64,000 nt of DNA from Pseudoalteromonas galatheae (GCF_005886105.2 NZ_PNCO02000001.1:558001-622000), one strand, 5' to 3'; shown: positions 1 through 9,751, numbered from the stretch's first letter. Notes: generated by a model not told the origin, from the letters alone. Program-made: numbers and translations.

Positions 1-22
1 TTCACAATTGATGAAAATTGAA

Positions 23-3000
23 TTAGCGGGATAACTCCTCAATTTTCTTTTTGGAGAACCAGCGATATAAAACAGGCAAAACAAACAATGTGAGTAATGT
101 TGCTGTTATCAAACCACCAACTATAACACTTGCCAGTGGTCGTTGTATTTCAGCTCCTACACCATTTGACATTAACATCGGTATTAAACCTAATGCAGAT
201 GTTATTGCTGTCATAAGAACAGGTCTTAAACGCGAAGTTGCTCCTTCAAATACTGCTTGGGCAACATCCAAGCCATCCCTAATTCGTTGGTTTATACTCT
301 CAACCATAACCACACCATTTAACACGGCAACACCAAATAGTGTAATGAAGCCAACGGAGCTTGGCACGGACAAGTATTGCCCAGACAAATATAAGGAGAA
401 AACACCGCCGATAACAGCTAATGGGACATTAACTAAAATCAACATGGCTTGACCAACTGAGCCAAATGCGAAGTAAAGCAAAAGAGCAATTAGGGCTAAA
501 GATAGAGGAACCACTATAGCTAACCGTTGTTGTGCTCGTTGTTGACTTTCAAATTGACCACCTATTGAAACAGAGTAACCAGCAGGCAAATCAACCTTTT
601 CTGCGATGACTTTACTGATGTCGGTAACAACACTACCCATGTCTCTATTTTGCACGTTGGCTTGGATAACAACACGCCTTTGCACGTCGTCTCTTCTCAC
701 TTGTGGTGGGCCAGATTCAAAGGAGACAGTTGCTACATCACCCAGACGAACCCAAGCCCCTGTTGGAGACTGAATGCGAATATCAGAAATAGCTTCTTTA
801 TTACTACGATATTCTTTTTCTATACGCACATATATATCATAACGCTCATTACCGTTGATGATTTGTCCTGCTTCTATACCACCAATGCCATCTCGTACAA
901 TTTCCATAACATCACTGACAGAAAGGCCAAAGCGAGAAAGCTCTTGTCTGTTAGGCTTTACAACTAACTGAGCTTCACCAGCGATTTGTTCAAGAGCGAC
1001 ATCTCTAGCGCCTTCAACGTCTTTGATTGCCAATTCAATTTCCTGCCCTTTAGCTGCCAATATGTCTAGATTTGGGCCAAAAAGTTTTATCGCTAATTGT
1101 GCTTTTACACCAGATAATAGTTCGTCAACTCGTGTCGCAATAGGTTGAGAAAAGTTGAGTAAAAGACCCGGAAACTCTTCTAAAGAACGTTCCATTTTAT
1201 TTTGCAGTTCATAGCGATTCGAGGCAGAGGTCCATTCGGCGACTGGCTTTAAACCTATATAAATTTCAATATTATTAACAGGCTCAGGATCACCTCCGAT
1301 TTCGGCTCGTCCTATTCGGCTAAGCGCATAGGTTACTTCAGGAAATGCCATCAATTTATCCTCCAAGATAGGTGCGACACTTAATGCTGTATCCAAGCTT
1401 GAAGAAGGAGCGAGTGTAACCCTTAAGTTAATTGTACCTTCTTCCAGTTCTGGAACGAACTCTGTGCCAATATAAGGCACGATTGAAAATGCAGACACAA
1501 CCATTATTAAGGATGCTGATACAATTAATTTGGTGTGTTTAAGTGCGAACTTAAGCCCTTTTCTATAAAGGTTATTTAATGGTTTAAGTACAAAGCTTTC
1601 TCTCTCCTTCACTCCTTTTTTGAACATATAAGTAGCAAGTGCAGGAACGATAAATAAAGCAACTACAATGGCCGAAATAATAGCCAAAATGATACTAACA
1701 GCCATCGGTTGGAAGAGTTTGGCTTCTACGCCTTCAAAGCTAAACAAAGGTAAGAACACTACCAAAATGACAGATGCAGCAAAAAAGACAGGTCTTGCAA
1801 CTTCTTTCCCTGCTTGTTTTAGTCGTAATTTAATTCCATGATCGTCTTGCTCTACAGCATGTGGATCAATATCAGAACTTGGTACGCGTTCTTGCACATT
1901 TTGTTTATGAGTAGCGTCTGGTCGGTTTAAATGTTTAAACATGTTTTCAACCATCACAACCGAGCCATCGACCAGCATACCAATTGCTACCGCAATGCCA
2001 CCTAGCGACATAAGGTTTGCCGATATACCCCACCAAGCCATTATCATCAGCGCAATGCCTATTGAAATAGGGATCGAAATAAGGACAAGAAAAGTCGCTC
2101 TTAAATTCATTAAGAAAAGTGCTAGTACGATACAAATAAAGATAAAGGCAAGTGAGAGTGCATTTACTACGGTACTGACTGCTTTTTCGATTAAATCAGC
2201 TTGATCATAGAAGGGTTCGAAGCGAACACCGTTAGGTAACGCCTGATTGATCAAAGGGATTCTTGCGTTAATACCATCAATGGTTGCTTTTGTATTTGAA
2301 CCCATACGTTTTAGCACAATGCCTGATACGACTTCACCCAAGTTTTCAACCTTTCCATCTGCTGTTTTTCGGGTCATAGTGACCGCACCTTGTCGAATCT
2401 CACTGCCTAATTCGACTTTGGCGATATCGGAAACTGTCACGACTGTTCCATCAACGGTTTTTACAGGTACTTGCTTAATGTTGCTAATGCCTGCTTCACC
2501 ACTTTCGAACCAGCCTGTTCCTCGGATGACAAGTTGCTCTTGCCCTCGATTCATATACCAACCGCCAACGTTGGCATTGTTACTATCAAGCGACTTAACG
2601 ATATCTTCTTGTGATAATTTATATGCAAGGAGCTTAGATGGATCTACGTTAACTTGATACTGCCTAACGTTTCCGCCGAAAGATAAGACGTCGGTGACAC
2701 CATCGACTGGCATAATGAGCAATTTAATTATCCAATCATTTAAACTTCTTAATGCCATTGAGTCATATCCTGCGTCTTTATCTGACACGAGCAAGTATTG
2801 AAATACTTGTCCTAGCCCAGACGTATTTGGTCCCATTTCAGGCGTACCTACACCGTCAGGTATCAACTCTTTTGCTGCTTGAAGCCGTTCAAAGACGAGC
2901 TGCCGAGCAAAATAGATATCTGTCCCTTCTTTAAAGACGACAGTAACGCCAGATAATCCTGTTTTGGAAATTGAACGTACTTGTTCAACATCAGGTAACG

Positions 3001-3223
3001 CATACATGACCGCTTCAATCGGATAAGTAATGAGTTGTTCCACTTCTTCTGCTGCAAGCCCCGGTGCTTCAGTGTTAACAGCGACTTGAACATTGGTTAC
3101 ATCTGGGAAAGCATCTAAGTTCAGTTTGGGGATCACCATTATTGCGCCAACAATAGTGGCAAATAAGGCAATCAATATAAGGAGTCGGTTGTTTACAGAC
3201 CAATCTATAATTTTATTAAACAT
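23..3223 (-). CDS. czcA: HME-family RND efflux pump inner-membrane subunit (CzcA-like)
   Basis: Proton-driven inner-membrane pump of a tripartite heavy-metal efflux complex, 1066 aa, the normal length for HME-RND proteins. Visible are TM1 near residues 12-32, the paired periplasmic pore domains, and the TM4 segment AIGMLVDGSVVMVEN (about residues 413-427) carrying the proton-relay Asp. TM4 lacks the DFG of the Zn/Co/Cd-type CzcA encoded at 10705, so the substrate may differ (inference). A His-containing cytoplasmic insertion follows TM4. It is the last gene of a minus-strand operon: leader protein, czcC, czcB, czcA, with 11 bp to czcB. Family is certain; substrate is not. Confidence 0.93.
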   Translation of the reverse strand: MFNKIIDWSVNNRLLILIALFATIVGAIMVIPKLNLDAFPDVTNVQVAVNTEAPGLAAEEVEQLITYPIEAVMYALPDVEQVRSISKTGLSGVTVVFKEGTDIYFARQLVFERLQAAKELIPDGVGTPEMGPNTSGLGQVFQYLLVSDKDAGYDSMALRSLNDWIIKLLIMPVDGVTDVLSFGGNVRQYQVNVDPSKLLAYKLSQEDIVKSLDSNNANVGGWYMNRGQEQLVIRGTGWFESGEAGISNIKQVPVKTVDGTVVTVSDIAKVELGSEIRQGAVTMTRKTADGKVENLGEVVSGIVLKRMGSNTKATIDGINARIPLINQALPNGVRFEPFYDQADLIEKAVSTVVNALSLAFIFICIVLALFLMNLRATFLVLISIPISIGIALMIMAWWGISANLMSLGGIAVAIGMLVDGSVVMVENMFKHLNRPDATHKQNVQERVPSSDIDPHAVEQDDHGIKLRLKQAGKEVARPVFFAASVILVVFLPLFSFEGVEAKLFQPMAVSIILAIISAIVVALFIVPALATYMFKKGVKERESFVLKPLNNLYRKGLKFALKHTKLIVSASLIMVVSAFSIVPYIGTEFVPELEEGTINLRVTLAPSSSLDTALSVAPILEDKLMAFPEVTYALSRIGRAEIGGDPEPVNNIEIYIGLKPVAEWTSASNRYELQNKMERSLEEFPGLLLNFSQPIATRVDELLSGVKAQLAIKLFGPNLDILAAKGQEIELAIKDVEGARDVALEQIAGEAQLVVKPNRQELSRFGLSVSDVMEIVRDGIGGIEAGQIINGNERYDIYVRIEKEYRSNKEAISDIRIQSPTGAWVRLGDVATVSFESGPPQVRRDDVQRRVVIQANVQNRDMGSVVTDISKVIAEKVDLPAGYSVSIGGQFESQQRAQQRLAIVVPLSLALIALLLYFAFGSVGQAMLILVNVPLAVIGGVFSLYLSGQYLSVPSSVGFITLFGVAVLNGVVMVESINQRIRDGLDVAQAVFEGATSRLRPVLMTAITSALGLIPMLMSNGVGAEIQRPLASVIVGGLITATLLTLFVLPVLYRWFSKKKIEELSR

Positions 3224-3234
3224 AGCGTCTCTCC

Positions 3235-4524
3235 TTAATGGTTATGCGGATCAAATCCGCCTTTAGCTATTTCAGAAGCAACAAAAAACGCTCCTTGAGT
3301 TACCACACGAGTACCACTTTCTAAACCAAAAATTTCTCTGAAATTACCTAGTGCACGACCTAACTCAACCTCTTTCGCTTTGAATTCACCGGGATGATCC
3401 TCAACAAAGACGGTCCAGTCTCCGTCCGCACTTCTAATTAAAGCTTCTTCTGGAACAGCCATAACTTTTTGTTCAGTGGCAAATTGAAAATATACTTTAA
3501 CAAACATGCCTGAATGGAGATTGTCATCTGCATTATTAACACTTAGGCGAATGATTCGAGTTCTAGTGATGGGATCAATCGTGTGGGCTTCCTGAATAAC
3601 TTTTGCCTTATAATCCTCTCCTTCTAATTTAACTATTGCCGGAGAGTTGATTGATAGATTGAGCTTTTTGTTGGGTGATACTTTAGCTTCCACCCACAGC
3701 TTATTTTCATCTGCCAAAAGCATGATAGTATCACCCGCATCGACTCGTTGGCCTTGGGTGAAGTCATCTTGTAAAACTACTCCTTCTCGCTGAGCTACTA
3801 GCGAATATTGGCCAAACGAAGTTATGTCTTTATTTGATATGTCTTTTATCGCTTTTTCAGTTAACCCTAGTGCGATAAGTTTTCCGTATGTGGCGTTAAA
3901 TGTGGTTTGAGCCTGAAGTAAACGACTTTCACTTACTGTTTTGTTGCCTAATTTCTTTACTCGCTGCCATTCAGTTGACGCAATCAAGTAGTCAGCTTGA
4001 GCTTGAGCCATTGCTTCACTAAATAGGGTGACCAGCTTTTGTCCTTTTTCTACGTGTTCACCGAGTGCAGTATGTCTGCTTATTATCACTGACTCGGTAC
4101 GGGGAGAAACGACATAGCTGCTATAACCATCTACTTTGACCTCTCCGGGCGCATAGATTGTACTGAATTGATAATCAGGTCTTATGCTTTGAACTTTAAT
4201 ATTGGCTAGTGACATTTTTTGAGGGCTTAGAGTAATACCTTCTTCATGTTCCTCTTCAGTTTCTTTATTTTTGCTCTCTTGGTCGTGACCATGTTCGTCA
4301 TGTTCTGTGTCTTTTTCAGAATGGTTGCCTTCATTTTCCTGATGGCCTTCTTCTACATGATTTTCTTCACTTTCCGAGTGTTCGTGTTTATGTTTTTTGG
4401 GATTTGCTGTTACAGGTTCAATTGTATTTACTTGTAGAGCATACACTTCACCGCTTAATGTCCCACCTAAAAAAAGTCCACTAATTACTATTGCTAATAA
4501 TTTTTTGCTAAATAATGTATTCAT
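3235..4524 (-). CDS. czcB: RND periplasmic adaptor with His-rich N-terminus (CzcB-like)
   Basis: Membrane-fusion/adaptor protein, 429 aa, linking the RND pump to the outer-membrane channel. An N-terminal signal or anchor (about residues 8-29) is followed by a strongly His/Glu/Asp-rich stretch (about 43-98, many HxH and HEH steps) likely to bind divalent metal in the periplasm. Then come the barrel-sandwich lipoyl halves around an alpha-hairpin and a C-terminal membrane-proximal domain. The C-terminus also ends in HNH. Such acidic/His extensions are known in CzcB and NccB relatives. It lies between czcC and czcA in one operon. Confidence 0.92.
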   Translation of the reverse strand: MNTLFSKKLLAIVISGLFLGGTLSGEVYALQVNTIEPVTANPKKHKHEHSESEENHVEEGHQENEGNHSEKDTEHDEHGHDQESKNKETEEEHEEGITLSPQKMSLANIKVQSIRPDYQFSTIYAPGEVKVDGYSSYVVSPRTESVIISRHTALGEHVEKGQKLVTLFSEAMAQAQADYLIASTEWQRVKKLGNKTVSESRLLQAQTTFNATYGKLIALGLTEKAIKDISNKDITSFGQYSLVAQREGVVLQDDFTQGQRVDAGDTIMLLADENKLWVEAKVSPNKKLNLSINSPAIVKLEGEDYKAKVIQEAHTIDPITRTRIIRLSVNNADDNLHSGMFVKVYFQFATEQKVMAVPEEALIRSADGDWTVFVEDHPGEFKAKEVELGRALGNFREIFGLESGTRVVTQGAFFVASEIAKGGFDPHNH

Positions 4525-4577
4525 TTTTTACCTATATTCTTTTAACGTTTAAGATTTCTAATTGCCGTTTTAACTAA

Positions 4578-5795
4578 TTAAATCTTAAACTTAGATAATT
4601 GACCCATGCTCCAAATGAAGGCTATTTCAGAGAGTCTAAATTGTTTTTCTAGTTGAATGCCCGAGTGCAATCCATCAGCTCTTTGGCTCAACGCTATTAG
4701 ATAGTCTGAAGTATTGATGTCTCCAGCCTCCCAACGAGCGTTTAGCAACCTCGCGCTATTATCAATTCGGTTTTGCATAAGGTTTTGCCATCGCTGATAG
4801 TATTTTTTACTGATCATGAGGGATTCATAGTTGGCCTGAGCTTCAAAAGAGCGTTTTCGATAAATGGATTGGAAATAAGCTTCCGCAGCAACGGCTTCTG
4901 AATATGCCGCTTTAGTAGCATCGGAATAGTTATTTCTGATATTCAAAGGCATAGAGAATGTTAAGCCAACGATATTATCGTCACTATTTTTTCCTGCGCT
5001 AATCCCTATGGTGGGATTAGCTTTATTCTCTATGGTTGTTAGTTGTGCTTTAGCTTGTTGCTCTTTCCATTTTGCTTTAGCCAATTGTACTTGGGGGTGT
5101 TGTTCAATCCATTCAGCTTTGTATGAATAGTTTTCAACATCGAAATCAATAGAGATTTTACTGGCTAACTCTGGTGTCCAATCAGGCAGCAGCTCTTTAA
5201 CTTTAACCTCAGCATTTTTTAGCTCTATTTGATATTCAGCTATTTCACTAAAAACTTGAGACAAGTTTAAGTAAACCAGCTCAGCATCTAGAGGCTCAAG
5301 TATTCCCGCCTTTTGTTTGTCTTCCACAATACTAAGTAAGGTTTGCAGTTGACTTTCTCTCTCCGTAGATAGCTGTGCAGTATCTTTCGCTGATTGCCAA
5401 TTTGTCAAAGCAATTAACGCATCGGCCTTTTTTGAATCGATTAAATTCAATAAGTGCTGCTGGCTGGCATAAAGAGTTATCTCGCCAATTGACGTATTGG
5501 CAGAGCGTTTATCCCAAAAATCAATGGTCTGACTCAAACCGATTGAATAGTTATTAAAATCACCTTCTTTCTCAAAACTTGCGTCAAGCTCAGGGTTATA
5601 AATTGCCTGAGTTAAGCTTTTTGCATGATGATTGCTTGCGATTAACAACTCTCTCGCTTCAATGATTTCGGGATCTTTGTTTATTTGAGCATCTAGCCAC
5701 GAAACGTTTTTTTGCTTGCTATAAGCCACATTTGAAATGCTTACAAGCAGGCAAAATGACAGGCATACGCCTGTATTTTTTAAATATTTATACAT
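4578..5795 (-). CDS. czcC: Outer-membrane efflux channel, TolC family (CzcC-like)
   Basis: 405-aa TolC-superfamily outer-membrane factor. It starts with a signal peptide (VCLSFCLLVSISNVAYS region) followed by two repeats of long amphipathic helices typical of OEP domains, with the recognisable segment GLTFSMPLNIRNNYS at the second beta hairpin. It completes the tripartite pump with the adaptor and RND genes downstream. The 84-bp gap to the upstream small exported protein holds a strong hairpin (5831-5859), so its translation may depend on that leader. Confidence 0.9.
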   Translation of the reverse strand: MYKYLKNTGVCLSFCLLVSISNVAYSKQKNVSWLDAQINKDPEIIEARELLIASNHHAKSLTQAIYNPELDASFEKEGDFNNYSIGLSQTIDFWDKRSANTSIGEITLYASQQHLLNLIDSKKADALIALTNWQSAKDTAQLSTERESQLQTLLSIVEDKQKAGILEPLDAELVYLNLSQVFSEIAEYQIELKNAEVKVKELLPDWTPELASKISIDFDVENYSYKAEWIEQHPQVQLAKAKWKEQQAKAQLTTIENKANPTIGISAGKNSDDNIVGLTFSMPLNIRNNYSDATKAAYSEAVAAEAYFQSIYRKRSFEAQANYESLMISKKYYQRWQNLMQNRIDNSARLLNARWEAGDINTSDYLIALSQRADGLHSGIQLEKQFRLSEIAFIWSMGQLSKFKI

Positions 5796-5830
5796 AGGAC
5801 TTCTTAAATTTTTAATTAATAAACATCAAC

Positions 5831-5859
5831 CCATTTACCGATTTTTAATCGATGAATGG
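5831..5859 (-). promoter_or_regulatory. RNA hairpin between leader protein and czcC
   Basis: Read on the minus strand, CCATT-c-ATCGAT is followed by a short A-rich loop and ATCGGT-a-AATGG. This gives 11 pairs (one a G-U) with one mismatch. It starts about 21 nt after the leader stop and ends well before the czcC start. No U-tract follows, so it reads better as a translational or anti-Rho control element than as an intrinsic terminator. Its function is inferred from position only. Confidence 0.5.
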
Positions 5860-5879
5860 ATGGTTATAAATCTACAAAT

Positions 5880-6239
5880 TTAAGAAATAGGGGGGCGCAG
5901 AATTGCGTTTAAAAACTCTTTTGTCTGATCAAACTGATAAGGAATATTAGTGTAAGTGAATAACTTGGTGGAATTGTTAATATTATTGATCAGAATCCAT
6001 GATAAATGACTGCCACTGCAATGACCGCAGTGATGACAATCTTTGATGTCGTGGTCATCTTCCCCAATTTCTTCAGCATTATTGCTCAAGTCATCACTAT
6101 GATCATGTTGAGTTTGAAGGTGCTCAAAGTCTATCTGGTGGCTTTGTGAAGTGGCAGACGCAATAGAGCTTATCGATTGCAAAGCAATCGAAACTATTAA
6201 CAGTAGTTTAAGCACAACACCAAAGTTCAAAGTAACCAC
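5880..6239 (-). CDS. Small exported Cys/His-rich leader-type protein ending in RPP
   Basis: 119-aa protein with a signal peptide (hydrophobic about residues 8-28), an acidic/His middle and the metal-binding-looking motif DCHHCGHCSGSH, ending LRPPIS. It is the first gene of the minus-strand czcCBA operon. The start used is GTG at 6239; no strong Shine-Dalgarno is visible, so a downstream start is possible. It shares its architecture (signal peptide, Cys/His cluster, terminal RPP) with five other genes here (8028, 17000, 35742, 37953, 40788). It resembles DUF2946/CopL/CutF-like copper-responsive leader proteins. Proposed role: nascent-chain metal sensor controlling downstream translation; the alternative is a simple periplasmic metal chaperone. 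Confidence 0.75.
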   Translation of the reverse strand: MVTLNFGVVLKLLLIVSIALQSISSIASATSQSHQIDFEHLQTQHDHSDDLSNNAEEIGEDDHDIKDCHHCGHCSGSHLSWILINNINNSTKLFTYTNIPYQFDQTKEFLNAILRPPIS

Positions 6240-6349
6240 TCAGTGGGAAAATAACACAAAAACGATAGCATATAGTTTTATGAGGAGCTAGTAATTTCAG
6301 TCAAGTTCATACCGTACCTTGCAAAAATCTAATTGTTTGATAAATATTC

Positions 6350-6380
6350 TTGACTCTATAGTTGGTATAGAGTCTACACT
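6350..6380 (+). promoter_or_regulatory. MerR-family (CadR/PbrR-like) promoter-operator of the HMA-CDF gene
   Basis: TTGACT (6350-6355), a 19-bp spacer containing the dyad CTATAG-ttgg-TATAG, then TACACT (6375-6380). The overlong 19-bp spacer with a central dyad is diagnostic of MerR-type activation. The same dyad occurs at 16079-16109 next to the CadR-like regulator gene, so that regulator probably acts here in trans. Confidence 0.8.
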
Positions 6381-6408
6381 GATTGCAAAAATTTAATGGA
6401 ATGATTTT

Positions 6409-7311
6409 ATGTCTGAAAAATGCACTGGGCAATGTCAGTCCTCTCCAACTAACAATGACCTGAATAATAACCACATCGATTCAGACGATTTTGGCGGAAA
6501 GTTTGTCAGTACATTTAAGGTTCCCAAAATGGATTGTCCTTCTGAGGAGCGTTTAATTCGACTGGCTATAGAAGGAATTAGCACAACTATTGGGTTGCAG
6601 TTTGATATTCCCAGTCGGTTAGTTAAAGTTTTCCATGATGACAATTTAGATGAGATTACTAACAAAGTGCAATCTCTCAATTTAGGTGCTTCACTAGAAT
6701 CAACAAGTGAAAGTTGCAGTAAAGAAGCTGCAAAAGCGAGAAAGTTAGATCAATCAAACAAAGCAAGTGAAATGTCAGCACTTAGATGGCTGTTATTGAT
6801 TAACGGAGTTATGTTTCTTGTTGAAGTGGTCGCCGGAGTTATTGCTCAATCTGCCGGACTCATTGCGGATTCTTTGGATATGTTTGCGGATGCTGCTGTG
6901 TATGGACTAGCTATATATGCTGTTGGTAGGACAGTTAGCCTGAAATTAAGGGCAGCACATATATCTGGATTATTGCAGGTTATTTTAGCGCTTGGAGCTT
7001 TAAGTGAGGTAATTCGGCGCTTTATTTATGGGAGTGAACCGATTTCATCGTTGATGATGATATTTGGTGGGGTCGCTCTAATTGCTAACGTGGCTTGTTT
7101 GTTTTTAATTTATAGAAATAAAGAAGATGGTGCTCATATGAAAGCGAGTTGGATATTTTCAGCCAACGACGTTATTGCAAATGTTGGTGTTATCTTAGCT
7201 GGCCTTCTCGTGACGCTGACAGATAGCCGTTATCCAGACTTAGTTATCGGGTTAATAATTTCCCTTGTTGTATTGAACGGCGCACGCCGAATTCTACAGT
7301 TAAAGTACTAA
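6409..7311 (+). CDS. CDF cation transporter with N-terminal HMA-like domain
   Basis: 300-aa fusion. Residues about 36-90 form a ferredoxin-like HMA-type domain in which the usual CxxC is replaced by MDCPSEERL (one Cys). Residues 120-300 form a cation diffusion facilitator membrane domain with the TM2 metal site SLDMFADA and TM5 SANDVIANVGV. Likely exports Zn, Cd or Pb from the cytoplasm. It is the first gene after the MerR-type promoter at 6350 and probably heads the transcript with the methyltransferase, leader protein and czcCBA. A close homologue without the HMA domain is the broken gene at 15389-16048. Confidence 0.85.
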   Translation: MSEKCTGQCQSSPTNNDLNNNHIDSDDFGGKFVSTFKVPKMDCPSEERLIRLAIEGISTTIGLQFDIPSRLVKVFHDDNLDEITNKVQSLNLGASLESTSESCSKEAAKARKLDQSNKASEMSALRWLLLINGVMFLVEVVAGVIAQSAGLIADSLDMFADAAVYGLAIYAVGRTVSLKLRAAHISGLLQVILALGALSEVIRRFIYGSEPISSLMMIFGGVALIANVACLFLIYRNKEDGAHMKASWIFSANDVIANVGVILAGLLVTLTDSRYPDLVIGLIISLVVLNGARRILQLKY

Positions 7312-7372
7312 TAGCCATTATTCATGACTGTTTGAAAGCAACGTATTCAGTATCAAGACAGGGAAATTTACA

Positions 7373-8020
7373 ATGAAAAAAAATACACCTTATATACCTC
7401 CGTTACGTTTTCACTGGTTGACTCGTTACTATGACAGAATCGTTGCAATTACTACACGAGAAAAATTTTTTAAAAGTTTAATTGTGAAGAAAATAGCTCA
7501 AACCAAAGGAAATGAACTGCTAGATGTGGGCTGTGGTACAGGAACATTAACGAAAACAATTGCTGAAAATTTTCCTCATTTTAAGGTGACAGGCTTGGAT
7601 GCTGACCAAACAGCATTAGATATTCTTCGAAAAAAACTCAGTGAGAAAGTACTTAATATTTCGCTGATACAAGGTTTTGGTCAAGATATGCCTTTTGGTG
7701 AAAACTCTTATGATATAGCTGTTTCGAGTTTGTTTTTTCACCACCTTACTCGTTTAGATAAAATAGCAACACTAAAAGAAATTCGTAGAGCGCTCAAACC
7801 GAGCGGGGTATTGTACATTGCTGATTGGGGCAAGCCGACCTCCATTTTACAACGAGCATTATTCTTAATAGTTCAATGTTTAGATGGTTTTAAAACGACA
7901 AAAGATAATGTTGATGGATACCTCCCGTCATTGATAGTAGAAGCGGGGTTTGTCAACGTTTATGAACAAGATGCTATCCCTACTGTATTAGGGACAGTTA
8001 GATTGATTAAAGCATGTTAG
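7373..8020 (+). CDS. Class I SAM-dependent methyltransferase
   Basis: 215 aa with the SAM-binding motif I DVGCGTGTLT (about residues 57-66), an acidic motif II (GLDADQTAL) and the post-motif SSLFFHHL, followed by YIADWGKPT. It belongs to the UbiE/Methyltransf_11 class. Substrate unknown. It stands between the HMA-CDF gene and a small exported leader (8 bp downstream), in the same direction as czcCBA. Methyltransferases of this type occur in metal-resistance operons, but no specific reaction can be read from the sequence. Confidence 0.8.
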   Translation: MKKNTPYIPPLRFHWLTRYYDRIVAITTREKFFKSLIVKKIAQTKGNELLDVGCGTGTLTKTIAENFPHFKVTGLDADQTALDILRKKLSEKVLNISLIQGFGQDMPFGENSYDIAVSSLFFHHLTRLDKIATLKEIRRALKPSGVLYIADWGKPTSILQRALFLIVQCLDGFKTTKDNVDGYLPSLIVEAGFVNVYEQDAIPTVLGTVRLIKAC

Positions 8021-8027
8021 ACTTGAA

Positions 8028-8384
8028 ATGACCTTTCTACGCTTACCTAGTTACACAACATATTTAACATATGTGATGCTGTTATTAATTGCAGCACATT
8101 CTGTGATTTGTTCGCCGAATGATTTTGATGATCTTTCTTTTTTTTCGCCAATAAATTCTTCTTATGTTTTAGAGCAATCAACAGAAGCTACGGAGCTTAC
8201 TCAGCTCCAGAATAGCAGCTCGTTAGTAGATGAGTGCAATTTTTGTTGTTGCCAATTATTCATATATACAGATGTGCCTTCCGAGCCTAACCAAGTGATT
8301 GATTTTCCTTTTGCTGAGACCATAGTTTCTAGCGAGCAAAAAGGTTATATATCCTTGCCATTTCGACCACCAAAACTAGCTTAG
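8028..8384 (+). CDS. Small exported Cys-rich leader-type protein ending in RPP
   Basis: 118 aa: signal peptide (about residues 12-28), an acidic/Ser-rich middle, the Cys cluster DECNFCCCQLF and the terminus LPFRPPKLA. It sits 8 bp after the methyltransferase and 74 bp before czcC. The interval has a small hairpin (GGTAGA 8401-8406 with TCTACT 8414-8419). Same architecture as the other RPP-ending small proteins here and the same position at the head of an RND efflux operon. Likely a metal-responsive nascent leader or a periplasmic metal-binding protein; this copy has fewer His residues than the others. Confidence 0.7.
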   Translation: MTFLRLPSYTTYLTYVMLLLIAAHSVICSPNDFDDLSFFSPINSSYVLEQSTEATELTQLQNSSSLVDECNFCCCQLFIYTDVPSEPNQVIDFPFAETIVSSEQKGYISLPFRPPKLA

Positions 8385-8458
8385 ATTCCCCCAAGAATTA
8401 GGTAGAGCCATCTTCTACTCCCACAGTTTTATAGAATAAAATTAATAGGAAAGTATAC

Positions 8459-9751
8459 ATGAGACTTAATGTATCACCGCACCGAAAGGTAGCTAAGGTG
8501 AGGTGTATAACACCTCGGTATAAATATTTTGCGTGCTTAATGATTTCGCTTTTAACATTTAATGTTAACGCTTTTGAAAAGGAGCTTAATCTACAAGAGG
8601 CAATACGTTGGACACTCAAGCAAAATCCAGAGTTAAAAATATTTGATTTCAAGCAACAAGCTTTAATTGGACAAGAACAAACAGCAAGCTTAAATCCGGC
8701 ATTTGAGCTTGAAGTAGAAGCTGAGAACTTTGTAGGTTCAGGTGATTTCAATAAATTTGATAGTGCTGAATTAACGATTGCTCTTTCTTCCGTGATTGAA
8801 ATGGGAGATAAGCGTTCTGCAAGAATTGGACTTATTTCTAATTCTAAAAAGCTGTTGAATGCTAAAACGGAAGTTGAGGCGTTAAATTTGATAGCTCAAG
8901 TTACTCAACAATTTATCGAAGTGCTCGCCTCACAAGAAAGAGTCTTATTAGCCGATAATGCGTTAAGCCTAGCTCAAGAAGCATTCAATGTTGTTGATGA
9001 ACGTAATCGTGCAGGAGCAACCCCTAATGCTGAGGTAAAGCGAGCGAGGGCAGCGATTGCCCAAGCTAAGCTAACCTCTCAATCAGAAAAGAAACGCCTA
9101 GAATATTTAAGGCTGTCTTTAGCCGCTTTTTGGGGAGAATCAACGCTGAACTTCTCGAAGGTAACAGGTGATTTATTTCAATTTGGAAATGATAGTGATT
9201 TTGAGACGCTTTTTGCAAAGTTAGAAACAAATCCTGCCATTCAAATTTACGCCAATGAGGAGCGACTTAAGGAAGCTGAGTTGCGTTTAGCCAGAACTGA
9301 GTCAACTGCCAATATTCAGTGGTCTGTAGGGGTTAGACGCTCTCAAGAAAGTAATGATACTGCCTTAGTCGCAGGCTTTAGCCTACCGTTATTTGCTGAC
9401 AAGCGAAACTCAGGAGCAATCGCGAGTGCCTTAGCTGAGCGTGATCAAGTTGCCATTGAAAAAGATGTAACGAAATTAAAGCTTAGAAATCATTTGCTGC
9501 GAGCATACTCGAATAGGCAGCAAGCTATTTTGACGACAAATGCACTAAGACAGTCGGTAATTCCAATGTTAGATCAGGCACTAGATGATACCCAAATTGC
9601 TTATCAAAAAGGTCGTAATGGCTATCTTGACTATGTATCAGCTAGAGAAGAACTACTAAACGCTCGTCGCACGCTGATTGATGCTGCTTCTGCTGCTTTG
9701 TTTTACGGGGCCGAGATTGAAAAATTAACGAATGAAGCGTTATCACTTTAA
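8459..9751 (+). CDS. czcC: Outer-membrane efflux channel (CzcC)
   Basis: 430-aa TolC/OEP-family protein. The first 21 residues are basic and precede a hydrophobic export segment (about 22-38); initiation at the internal ATG near residue 28 is possible, but the AGGAAA about 6 bp before 8459 supports the longer form. The signature SLPLFADKRNSGAIASA lies near the second hairpin. First structural gene of the complete plus-strand czcCBA operon, upstream of the adaptor at 9804. Confidence 0.92.
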   Translation: MRLNVSPHRKVAKVRCITPRYKYFACLMISLLTFNVNAFEKELNLQEAIRWTLKQNPELKIFDFKQQALIGQEQTASLNPAFELEVEAENFVGSGDFNKFDSAELTIALSSVIEMGDKRSARIGLISNSKKLLNAKTEVEALNLIAQVTQQFIEVLASQERVLLADNALSLAQEAFNVVDERNRAGATPNAEVKRARAAIAQAKLTSQSEKKRLEYLRLSLAAFWGESTLNFSKVTGDLFQFGNDSDFETLFAKLETNPAIQIYANEERLKEAELRLARTESTANIQWSVGVRRSQESNDTALVAGFSLPLFADKRNSGAIASALAERDQVAIEKDVTKLKLRNHLLRAYSNRQQAILTTNALRQSVIPMLDQALDDTQIAYQKGRNGYLDYVSAREELLNARRTLIDAASAALFYGAEIEKLTNEALSL

